Assembly: GCA_020427005.1 (NCBI GenBank)
Contig: JAGQOY010000049.1
Coordinates: 1 to 38,807, forward strand
Direction of reading: 5' to 3'
Origin: Planctomycetales bacterium
GTDB lineage: Bacteria; Planctomycetota; Planctomycetia; Pirellulales; Pirellulaceae
DNA: 38,807 nt
The translations under genes were made by a program, and so were the position numbers. Position 1 is the stretch's first letter, and every line of letters begins with the position of its first letter. Below the pieces are notes generated by a model. That model saw nothing but the letters and a program-made list of their open reading frames with translations. It was not told where the DNA came from and searched no databases. Below, piece after piece: positions 27,817 through 35,636 of the stretch.

Positions 27817-28920
27817 TCAGTTCAGCACGACTTCCTGTCCGTTGTGTCGCGCGGATTCAAAACAAGCGTCCAGCACGCGTTGCGTCTTCAAGGTCCAGGC
27901 GGGCCATTGCTCGTTTACCTGACCAGAGACTACCAGGTCTGAGAATTCCCGAATCATGTTGACTTCCTGAGAGTTGTATTCCCCATCGGAATACTCGCTG
28001 ACGGCATGTCGTGAGGCATGATGTTCCATGTGGAAGGTCGTATTTGCCACATGAAAAACGTCTTGGATTCCGGTAGCTCCAACTTCGGGACCATGATAAG
28101 GCAAAACAAAATCGTCGATCCGAACACTCCCTTGCGTCCCACTCAAATGCATCCATTGTTGATTCTCAGTCATGAAGGAGCAGTAGAAGTTGGCTGAGAC
28201 ACCGCCGGGGAAAACCAACTCTGCGCTCAATTCACCGGGCACAGTTCCTGGGCTGGCGCTGCCCTGTAATGTGGATAGCGTTCTAGCGCGAACGGCTACC
28301 GGCATGGTCCCCTCAAGCACCCACAAAAAAAACCGCACACAATACCATCCCAGATCGCCAAGACAGCCGTACGGCTCTAGCTCGCTATGAACCCGAATGT
28401 TGGAAGATTGGAAAGTCTCGTCACCCGCAAATGAAAACTGCGAACACATACGCCGCAGTTTTCCAATTGGATTTCCACTGGCAATCATCTGCCGAAGCAT
28501 AGGTAGTCGCTTGCTATGCATGAACATGACACCATCCATGTACTGAACAGCGTTCCTTTCACAGGCCGCCAACATTTCTGCCACATCTACGGCGTTGCTC
28601 GCCGCTGGCTTTTCACCCAGCACATGTTTGCCGGCTTCCGCAGCTCGGACGACCCACTGCTTCCTAAGTGCCGTTGGTAAAGGAATGTAGACTGCGTCCA
28701 CCTCCGACGATGCTAATAGGTCTTCGTAGCTACCAAATGCATGTGGACGATCATTAACTGGTACTTGGCAGCTACATTCATCGATAAAACGGTCTGCCGC
28801 GTCGATACTCCGGCTAGCGACAGCCGATACGCAAGCATTCCCAGACAGTCGAATCGCTTTCCAATTCTTACGAGCAATTCCCGCGGTTCCCAATATTCCC
28901 CATCTACATTGTCTGGCCAT
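27817..28920 (-). CDS. Gfo/Idh/MocA family oxidoreductase
   Basis: The 367-residue protein has an N-terminal Rossmann fold (WGILGTAGIARKNWKAI), the conserved AVYIPLP stretch, and the catalytic-lysine motif GEKPAA near residue 102. The C-terminal alpha/beta substrate domain contains LGDLGWYCVRFFLWVLEG. It oxidises or epimerises a sugar or cyclitol with NAD(P). It has no Tat or Sec signal, unlike many planctomycete relatives, so it is cytoplasmic. AGGAAA lies 8 bases before the ATG. It is transcribed divergently from the sugar isomerase at 29181-30122, suggesting a shared sugar pathway. The substrate cannot be inferred. Confidence 0.88.
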   Translation of the reverse strand: MARQCRWGILGTAGIARKNWKAIRLSGNACVSAVASRSIDAADRFIDECSCQVPVNDRPHAFGSYEDLLASSEVDAVYIPLPTALRKQWVVRAAEAGKHVLGEKPAASNAVDVAEMLAACERNAVQYMDGVMFMHSKRLPMLRQMIASGNPIGKLRRMCSQFSFAGDETFQSSNIRVHSELEPYGCLGDLGWYCVRFFLWVLEGTMPVAVRARTLSTLQGSASPGTVPGELSAELVFPGGVSANFYCSFMTENQQWMHLSGTQGSVRIDDFVLPYHGPEVGATGIQDVFHVANTTFHMEHHASRHAVSEYSDGEYNSQEVNMIREFSDLVVSGQVNEQWPAWTLKTQRVLDACFESARHNGQEVVLN

Positions 28921-29180
28921 TTATCTGTTTCCTATGTTGATATACCCGAGTTGCATTTGGTTTTGATCAATATCTTGAGGATCAGAGTCCATATCGGATC
29001 TGACCACCCGATATCCTCCCCGCGTTGGCTTCAGCTTACCAGGCGGCGTAACCATCGCAACCCGCCCTCGGCTAGAGTAAGATGGTGGTCGATCCCTGCG
29101 GACATCGGGCCGTCAGACGCATCATTTGATACAGTCTTTGGGATATTGAAATTGGTAATATTTTCGAGAGAGGCACCAAA
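28921..29180. promoter_or_regulatory. Divergent promoter region
   Basis: These 260 bases separate the oxidoreductase from the divergent isomerase and should carry both promoters. No operator or -10/-35 pair is clear. GAGAGAGG at about 29166-29173 is the ribosome binding site of the GTG start at 29181. Confidence 0.4.
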
Positions 29181-30122
29181 GTGAATTCATATGCTTTTAC
29201 TCGTCGGTCATTTCTGGCAACCACTGGATGCTTGGCCGCGGGCGGGCTGCAACGGGCTGCAGCCCAATCTTTATCCACTGCACCTAAATTTCGTTACTGT
29301 CTTAATACGAGTACGATAAATGGCGGGATGATTCCGGTTCGAGATCAAATCAAGATCGCCTCGCAAGCTGGTTATGACTCAGTGGAATTGTGGACTCGCG
29401 ATGTGGATAAGTTTGTCAACGAAGGTGGTTCCCTGATCGATTTACGTAACGAGCTAAAGGATTTGGGCCTGTCAGTAGATAGTGGCATTGCTTTTGGCGC
29501 TTGGATCGTTGACGATGACGAGCGTCGCGCAGCAGGCATTGAGCAATGTAAAAAGGACATGGACACACTGCGTGCGCTGGGAGGTCGTCGTATTGCGGCT
29601 CCTCCGGTCGGCGCCACGAACGAGGCAGGACTAGCTTTGGATGCGGCCGGCGATCGATACCATCAACTGCTTGAGGTTGGAGCTGCCAGGGATGTCGTTC
29701 CTCAATTGGAACTGTGGGGCTTTTCCAAGAATCTCTCTCGACTTGAGGAGGTACTGCATGTGGCTAGTGCAGCGGCTCATCGCGACGCTTGCGTCCTGCT
29801 AGATGTCTACCATCTCTACAAAGGTGGTTCGGACTTTAGCAACATGGGACTAGTTCCTGGAACAAAAATGCACTGCCTACACATGAACGATTACCCCGCC
29901 ACTCCACCACGAGCAGAAATAGCAGACAAAGATCGAATTTATCCTGGAGACGGAATAGCTCCCATGGGCTACATCCTGCGTACGCTGGCTCGTGGAGGAT
30001 TCTCCGGTACCTTGAGCTTGGAATTGTTCAACCGCGACTACTGGCAACAACCAGCAGCTGAAGTAGCCCAGGTAGGCCTGCAAAAAATGAAGCAGGTTGT
30101 AGCTGCCGCCTTTTCATCATGA
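29181..30122 (+). CDS. Tat-exported sugar isomerase/epimerase (hydroxypyruvate isomerase-like TIM barrel)
   Basis: The 313-residue protein starts at GTG, with GAGAGAGG about 7 bases upstream. The leader TRRSFLATTGCLAAGG is a clear twin-arginine signal ending in AAAQS, so the folded enzyme acts outside the cytoplasm. The remainder is an AP-endonuclease family 2 TIM barrel: FRYCLNTSTI, AGYDSVELWTRD, LLDVYHLYKGGSDF near residue 210, MHCLHMNDYP near 230 and LSLELFNRDYW near the end, which supply the usual metal ligands (Glu, Asp, His, Glu). It likely interconverts a keto and aldo sugar. The heme-binding dehydrogenase follows after 33 bases and may oxidise the product. Confidence 0.87.
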   Translation: MNSYAFTRRSFLATTGCLAAGGLQRAAAQSLSTAPKFRYCLNTSTINGGMIPVRDQIKIASQAGYDSVELWTRDVDKFVNEGGSLIDLRNELKDLGLSVDSGIAFGAWIVDDDERRAAGIEQCKKDMDTLRALGGRRIAAPPVGATNEAGLALDAAGDRYHQLLEVGAARDVVPQLELWGFSKNLSRLEEVLHVASAAAHRDACVLLDVYHLYKGGSDFSNMGLVPGTKMHCLHMNDYPATPPRAEIADKDRIYPGDGIAPMGYILRTLARGGFSGTLSLELFNRDYWQQPAAEVAQVGLQKMKQVVAAAFSS

Positions 30123-30155
30123 CTTGTTGTAAGTTGTTTTTATTGAGCATTGCCC

Positions 30156-33100
30156 ATGTCTATTTACAACCCCCTGAGATTCAGATTCATCGTCTTCGCC
30201 AGCTGCGTTCTACTTCAGCTAGTGGTTCCATCTCGAGCGTGGGCGCAGACTGAGTCACCGCAAACATCCGACACGTCAATCACCTTTCCACCACTTGAAT
30301 TCAAGAAATGGTCTGGTGAAATCAACGTACCTGATCCAGTAGCGGTCAGCGTAGACGAACAGGGACGAGTTTTCGCAACACAAACCCGTCGTCGCAAGAT
30401 CCAAGACCTGGATATCCGCGAGCACCGGCAATGGATACCTGAGGATGTGGGGCTTCAAAGCGTAGAAGACAAACGCCGGTTCGTACGAGAGAAGCTGGCC
30501 ATCGGCGGTGATCAACAAGAGCAGTCGCAGCATGTCAATGATTGGAACGAAGATGGCCAATTCGATTGGCGAGATCTAACAGTAGTCAGCGAGTGTATTT
30601 ACCGCTTGGTTGATAATGATCACGATGGAACAGCCGATGAAATGACGGTTTTTGCCGAAGACTTTAACTCCGAGGTAACCGGTATTGCGGCCGGCGTAAT
30701 GGCGTATGAAGGGAACGTTTGGGCAACCATCGCGCCTGATCTATGGAAACTGCGAGACAATGACGACGACGGGATCGCGGATCAGCGCGAAGTAACGGCT
30801 CATGGATTTGGCCTTCACATAGCCTACGCGGGTCATGATATGCATGGCTTAACAGTTGGACCTGATGGCAAAATCTATTGGTCCATAGGTGACAAGGGCA
30901 TAAACGCTACGTCGCGAGAGGGACGCACGTTCCGTTATTCGAATCAGGGGGGCGTTATGAGATGCAACCCAGACGGCAGCAACTTTGAAGTCTTTGCACA
31001 CGGCCTACGGAACGTACAGGAACTAGCATTCAACGAATATGGCGATCTCTTTAGCGTTGACAACGATGCAGACATGCCAGGCGAACGTGAACGATTCGTT
31101 TACATCGTGGCAGAAATGGATGCAGGCTGGCGGTGCAACTATCAGTATCGGGGGGACAATTACAATCCCTGGACCGACGAACACCTCTGGGACATTCCAA
31201 GTGCGGACCACCCTGCTTACATCGTTCCGCCTCTATCGCATTACGTCGACGGCCCTGCAGGCTTCAAATTCAATCCAGGGACAGCGTTATCTCCGGAATA
31301 TAAAAACTTCTTTTTTTTGACTAGTGCGCCCAATGGCTATCAATATGCATTTCGCGCGGTGCCCGACGGCGATAGCTTTCGTATGCAAGATGATCATCTT
31401 ATCGGATCGGGGATGGCCATCGTTGGCTTGGCGTTTGGGCCCGATGGGGCCTTGTATGGCGCCAATTGGGATGGGGGCTATCCGTTGGATGAAATTGGAT
31501 CCATTGTTCGTATTGATGTAACAGGTAGCGATCAGTTTCCTCTTCGGCGCGAAGTGGAACAGTTCATTGCCGCTGGTTACGCTCACCGCTCACCAAGCGA
31601 ATTAAGATCCCTACTGCGGCATCCAGACCAACGCATCCGATTGGGAGCTCAGTTTGCTTTGGTACAGCAAAAGGAATTCGACGTTTTGCTGGCCACTTCC
31701 ACGGACAAGTCTCTGGACAATCCTGTGGCAAGATGCCATGCAATCTGGGGTCTAGGGGCCTTGGGACGCGATGGTGACCTGAGAGTGGCCAGCGTGCTCA
31801 AGGAATTATTTGACGATCAAGATTATCACGTTCGGGGGCAAGCGGCCAAAACGTTTGGTGAATTGCAAAACGTAAACGGAATTGCACTTATACCGCTACT
31901 TACAGACGTCGAACCCTATGTGCGTGTGCTGGCGGGTTTGGCCTTGGCGCGACATCCGGTACGCGAGGCCGAAGAACTGCTGCTGTCGCAGGCAGAATCC
32001 CTTCGAACAGATGAACATTATTTGCGCCACAGTATTTCGCTGGCCTTATCGCGTTGTGCAGACGTCCGTCAATTAGTCGCTCAAGCGAGTCATCCTTCTG
32101 TGATGCGACGCATGTGCTGTGTGCTAGCGCTGCGTCACCTGGCTAGCCCTGCGATCGCTGAATTTCTAAAGGACCAGAACTGGTGGATTCGCACAGAGAC
32201 CGCTCGAGCCATTCATGACGATGATTCCATTCCTGGAGCACTTGATGACCTCGCCAATTCTCTTACAGAAACATCTCTGGACAACGGCGCCCCAGAGGCC
32301 TTTGTTAGAAGGGCCATTAGCGCCAATTTTCGATTGGGCGACTCCTTATCATCTCAACGCCTAATGTCTTTTGCCTTGTCTCCCAAGGCCACGTTAAACA
32401 TGCGTAGTGAAGCGGTTGCGGTCCTCGGAAATTGGCTATCACCCGATGTGCTCGACCGCGTGCAGGGCTATCGACGCGACCTGACAGGTAACCGGCAGAT
32501 AGACCATGGAACATTGTCTGCTGGTCTATCCGAAATGCTCACTCCCGGCTCCGGACTGCAAAGCGAAGCAATTAATGCTTCACAATCGCTGCACTTGATG
32601 GTGGAGCCTGATGTTCTAGAACAATTGCTTGAACCAAGTTCACAGTCTGATTCTCCGGTCCAAATAGCCGCTTTGCAGGCCGCTCGGTCACAACATCATC
32701 CTCAACTGATCGAACTCAGCGAACGAGCCTTAGAGTTTGGCGACGCCAATTTAAAACGAGCTGCCTTGCAGATACTAGCTGACGTTGCTCCGCCACATGC
32801 ACTGCAACATATCGGGAAATACCTTGCGCAGCTTCAGAGCCCAAACCGCCTTTCTGAACCGGCTGCGGTGTACCAAACCTGTATTGACCTTCTTCCTGTC
32901 ATTGCGAAATCTGAACCAACCGTGGTGCAGCTACTCGCTCAATTGGCAAATCAATTGACAAATGACAATCTGGCACCTGCCGTGCGTCTTGAAGTATTCG
33001 AAGCTCTACGGCAATTGCCAGAATTGGCATCCCAAAAACCTGAATTGCCCCACAAGTTCTCCTTATCACAGGAGGGAGGCGATGCTACACGAGGAAGCCT

Positions 33101-33494
33101 CGTTTTTCGTACGCATGTTCAAGCTCAATGCGTCAGGTGCCATCGAATAGGACCACGCGGCAGCGAGATCGGCCCAGAATTAACTCACATTGCAGCCACT
33201 CGCAAGGTTGATCACTTGTGGCGAGCCATTGCTCAACCTAGCGCAGATATAGATGAGAAGTACCGATCCTCATTAGTTCTACTTTCCTCAGGACAAGTTA
33301 TCAAAGGACTTAAACAGGCCGAGACGGAAACCGAGCTCCTGCTGGCTGACAGTAATGGCAACGTCACCACGATTTCCAAAGACGAGATCGAGTCGATAGT
33401 CGAACAGAATGTTTCTCTCATGCCTGATATGACGGAAATTCTTACGGCCCGGGAAGTTCGCGATTTGGTGGCCTATCTGCAAACTCTGAGATAG
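30156..33494 (+). CDS. PVC-type heme-binding CxxCH protein with beta-propeller and HEAT repeats
   Basis: TTG 30150 is in frame, but ATG 30156 is preferred, giving 1112 residues with a signal peptide (FIVFASCVLLQLVVPSRAWAQ). Order: a membrane-bound-dehydrogenase/soluble-glucose-dehydrogenase-like beta-propeller (about 40-460, with GLRNVQELAFNEYGDLFSVD and FKFNPGTALSPEY) containing Asp-rich calcium-type loops (DNDHDGTADEMT, DNDDDGIADQRE); HEAT-like helical repeats (about 470-950); and a C-terminal cytochrome domain with Cys992-Val-Arg-Cys995-His996. This architecture is characteristic of the PVC superphylum. It probably oxidises a sugar in the periplasm and passes electrons through the heme. 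It lies 33 bases after the isomerase, likely in one operon. Confidence 0.9.
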   Translation: MSIYNPLRFRFIVFASCVLLQLVVPSRAWAQTESPQTSDTSITFPPLEFKKWSGEINVPDPVAVSVDEQGRVFATQTRRRKIQDLDIREHRQWIPEDVGLQSVEDKRRFVREKLAIGGDQQEQSQHVNDWNEDGQFDWRDLTVVSECIYRLVDNDHDGTADEMTVFAEDFNSEVTGIAAGVMAYEGNVWATIAPDLWKLRDNDDDGIADQREVTAHGFGLHIAYAGHDMHGLTVGPDGKIYWSIGDKGINATSREGRTFRYSNQGGVMRCNPDGSNFEVFAHGLRNVQELAFNEYGDLFSVDNDADMPGERERFVYIVAEMDAGWRCNYQYRGDNYNPWTDEHLWDIPSADHPAYIVPPLSHYVDGPAGFKFNPGTALSPEYKNFFFLTSAPNGYQYAFRAVPDGDSFRMQDDHLIGSGMAIVGLAFGPDGALYGANWDGGYPLDEIGSIVRIDVTGSDQFPLRREVEQFIAAGYAHRSPSELRSLLRHPDQRIRLGAQFALVQQKEFDVLLATSTDKSLDNPVARCHAIWGLGALGRDGDLRVASVLKELFDDQDYHVRGQAAKTFGELQNVNGIALIPLLTDVEPYVRVLAGLALARHPVREAEELLLSQAESLRTDEHYLRHSISLALSRCADVRQLVAQASHPSVMRRMCCVLALRHLASPAIAEFLKDQNWWIRTETARAIHDDDSIPGALDDLANSLTETSLDNGAPEAFVRRAISANFRLGDSLSSQRLMSFALSPKATLNMRSEAVAVLGNWLSPDVLDRVQGYRRDLTGNRQIDHGTLSAGLSEMLTPGSGLQSEAINASQSLHLMVEPDVLEQLLEPSSQSDSPVQIAALQAARSQHHPQLIELSERALEFGDANLKRAALQILADVAPPHALQHIGKYLAQLQSPNRLSEPAAVYQTCIDLLPVIAKSEPTVVQLLAQLANQLTNDNLAPAVRLEVFEALRQLPELASQKPELPHKFSLSQEGGDATRGSLVFRTHVQAQCVRCHRIGPRGSEIGPELTHIAATRKVDHLWRAIAQPSADIDEKYRSSLVLLSSGQVIKGLKQAETETELLLADSNGNVTTISKDEIESIVEQNVSLMPDMTEILTAREVRDLVAYLQTLR

Positions 33495-33517
33495 AAGCGT
33501 CACTGCGGAAATGGAAC

Positions 33518-33952
33518 ATGGATTCAGATAGCGTTGATACTGTCGAATTATCGCCAGATGTGGCTCAGAAATTGTTTGCAGCCGCGTTGGCGGTACAACA
33601 AAGAGCCTATGCACCTTACAGCAAATTCCTTGTGGGCGCTGCCCTTTTGACTAGTGACAATAGGATTTTCTCTGGCTGCAATATCGAGAACGCATCCTAT
33701 GGTTTGTGCTTATGTGCCGAACGTAGCGCCATTGCAGCCGCCGTATCAGCTGGCGTTCGTTCCTGGCGAGCGGTAGCGGTTGCAAGCCGTGGGGCAGTAA
33801 CTCCCTGCGGCGCTTGCCGCCAAGTACTTAGCGAGTTTGGACTTGATTATCCGATCTTCCTACTCGACAGCCAACTAAACGGGCAATTGACTCAGCGCTT
33901 AACTGTTGCCGAACTATTACCAGGCGCTTTTAGATTGGATTCTGAACGGTAA
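33518..33952 (+). CDS. cdd: Cytidine deaminase
   Basis: The 144-residue protein converts cytidine or deoxycytidine to the uridine forms in pyrimidine salvage. It shows the homotetrameric-type signatures: AYAPYSKFLVGAALL, SGCNIENASYGLCLCAERSA with zinc ligand Cys and catalytic Glu, and PCGACRQVLSEF with the other two zinc cysteines. Length is normal. ATG 33518 lies 23 bases after the dehydrogenase stop, so it may share its transcript, though the function is unrelated. The downstream neighbour is convergent. Confidence 0.95.
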   Translation: MDSDSVDTVELSPDVAQKLFAAALAVQQRAYAPYSKFLVGAALLTSDNRIFSGCNIENASYGLCLCAERSAIAAAVSAGVRSWRAVAVASRGAVTPCGACRQVLSEFGLDYPIFLLDSQLNGQLTQRLTVAELLPGAFRLDSER

Positions 33953-34047
33953 CTGTGAATATGCATCACCGGATGTCGCGACACTTTTTCGAGGTGTACT
34001 AAGCCCACTCGACTTAGGTCCTTTCGCCGTAGCTGTCCATTCACGGA

Positions 34048-35415
34048 CTATTTGCCAGAGGTCAATTCCTCCCATCGTTCAACCAACTTGGAAACCTTAT
34101 TGCGTTCTACCGGGGTTAAAGTTGCATCGACAGGAGTAAGATGGCCATCCTCTTCAACGAATCCAACTCGACCAAAGGCCTCTTCTGTTTCAAGAGCTAA
34201 TTGTCTGGCCAGCTCGCGCGTATCCTCGGCACTACCAGCACCAGATTTCGGGAAGGCTTCATCCGGGAGGATTAGATTCCGGTTCTGCTGTTCTGGTGTA
34301 TTTGCAAGGGCGCGAAAGAAACGCAGCATTTCGTAACGTTGTTTCCACTGCCCGAGTCGCTTGCTGAGTTCCAATTCAAAACTTTCGTCCAAGCTCCCTT
34401 TGTGTTTCTTCCAAGCTACCGCGATTCGCGAAGCTGCGTTCTTCTTCAACTCGCCCAATGCATCCGTACCTGCTTTTACAATTCCCGACTTTTGCCCTTC
34501 GGCAGCAGCGGCTCCCATGTCCTCAATTCCCAAAGTAGATCCACTTCTCCATTTGGGGTTGATCACCGCCACATAGCCATGTCGCAATAGGTCATGGAGT
34601 ACTCCAGGCAACACCATTCGCGGTACCATGATTGGAGTTTGTGTTCCAGGGCAGAAAAGAGCCAGATAGCGATCTAATTCTTGAGTAAAACTGAAATTCT
34701 GAGCCTCAGCACCGTGATTGAATACCGGATTTTTGGGTCGCCCACAGGCTGAGTTCAATGCGGGGATTAGGGCAATCGTAAAGCCTGAAGCAGCCGAACG
34801 ACCATGCGAATCTTTGACGCTGAGTATGTTCTTTTGTCCACTAACCTCAGACACATGAGGGACTACCATCCACATGTCGTAATCACCGGTCACCGGAATG
34901 CCGTTGTATCCCCATACCCACACAGGCACTTCGGCCTTTTCACGGTCGCGCCATTTCCAAGTTACCTTGCCCGATTTTACATTCCAGAAAAAGTCAACTT
35001 TGGAATTTTCGGAACTTTGAAATTTCCAAGTCTCAGTACTTTCTCCTACCTTGGTGGTTTTTTCAAAATGTCCCTTAGAAAGCAATGACGTGAGTTGGCC
35101 CTGACTGAAACTGAGTTGGACAGCTTGCGCATCTCCGTGGCCATGAGGGACCATCGCGTCGTTGGGCTGACCAATCTTCTTTTTAGAAAACGCCTGATCT
35201 ATAGGTACAAATCCAGACGTCAGGCCCCAATCCGACGATTTGTCATGGATATCCATACTCTTGGTGGCAAATCCGGCGTCGATCAGTCGCATGGTTGCCG
35301 ATGTAGATGGTCTCAAGAATAGAAATGCGTTTTTCTGTTGGCAAACGGAATGTATAGCCGCCAAATGCGACGAAGTAACACCACTGCGATCTGGCGTAGC
35401 TGGCTCAAACGGCAT
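34048..35415 (-). CDS. Class II (CyaA / edema factor / ExoY type) nucleotidyl cyclase homologue
   Basis: The 455-residue protein aligns with the catalytic core of toxin adenylyl cyclases, which make cAMP (or other cyclic nucleotides) from NTP. All key residues are present: Arg35 (CyaA Arg41); Lys52, His57 and Lys59 in ATKSMDIHDKSSDWG (CyaA Lys58, His63, Lys65); metal-binding Asp178/Asp180 in TGDYDMWMVVPH (Asp188/Asp190); and His234, Glu237, Asn240 in NHGAEAQN (His298, Glu301, Asn304). PHGH and MVLPGVLHDLLRHGYV also match. The stretch between PHVS and the His loop is short and lacks CyaA's calmodulin-binding helix, as in ExoY. Residues about 295-455 are helical, charged and unrecognised. There is no signal peptide, RTX or PA-binding part. 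The start has AGGA 7 bases upstream. It could be an effector or an internal cyclase. Confidence 0.85.
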   Translation of the reverse strand: MPFEPATPDRSGVTSSHLAAIHSVCQQKNAFLFLRPSTSATMRLIDAGFATKSMDIHDKSSDWGLTSGFVPIDQAFSKKKIGQPNDAMVPHGHGDAQAVQLSFSQGQLTSLLSKGHFEKTTKVGESTETWKFQSSENSKVDFFWNVKSGKVTWKWRDREKAEVPVWVWGYNGIPVTGDYDMWMVVPHVSEVSGQKNILSVKDSHGRSAASGFTIALIPALNSACGRPKNPVFNHGAEAQNFSFTQELDRYLALFCPGTQTPIMVPRMVLPGVLHDLLRHGYVAVINPKWRSGSTLGIEDMGAAAAEGQKSGIVKAGTDALGELKKNAASRIAVAWKKHKGSLDESFELELSKRLGQWKQRYEMLRFFRALANTPEQQNRNLILPDEAFPKSGAGSAEDTRELARQLALETEEAFGRVGFVEEDGHLTPVDATLTPVERNKVSKLVERWEELTSGK

Positions 35416-35636
35416 TTCAATTCCTTTGTCACGATGCGAGTAGCGCTAGCCTCTTTTTTCGGAAAAGGCCCTACTTCAACTCTACCTTCTTGCGAGAAAA
35501 AAAGCAGTAGTCAAAATTCTAACTTAGCATGATACAGATTTCGTAGGTTGCGTTCATTACATTTTCATTTTTCGTTGGGTTTCCCTCTTTAGAATCACAA
35601 GAACGGCGCGCGAGTTTAGACAACGCACCTTACTTA
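35416..35636. promoter_or_regulatory. Divergent promoter region, cyclase and AMP-ligase
   Basis: These 221 bases are AT-rich (notably 35500-35595) and separate the cyclase from the divergently read ligase. The cyclase start has AGGA upstream; the ligase start lacks a Shine-Dalgarno sequence. No recognisable operator such as a CRP-type palindrome was found. Confidence 0.35.

Noticed and set aside
34048..35415. Delivery domain (type III signal, RTX repeats or protective-antigen-binding part) on the cyclase
   Set aside because: None is visible: the N-terminus enters the catalytic core within about 10 residues and there are no glycine-rich nonapeptide repeats.
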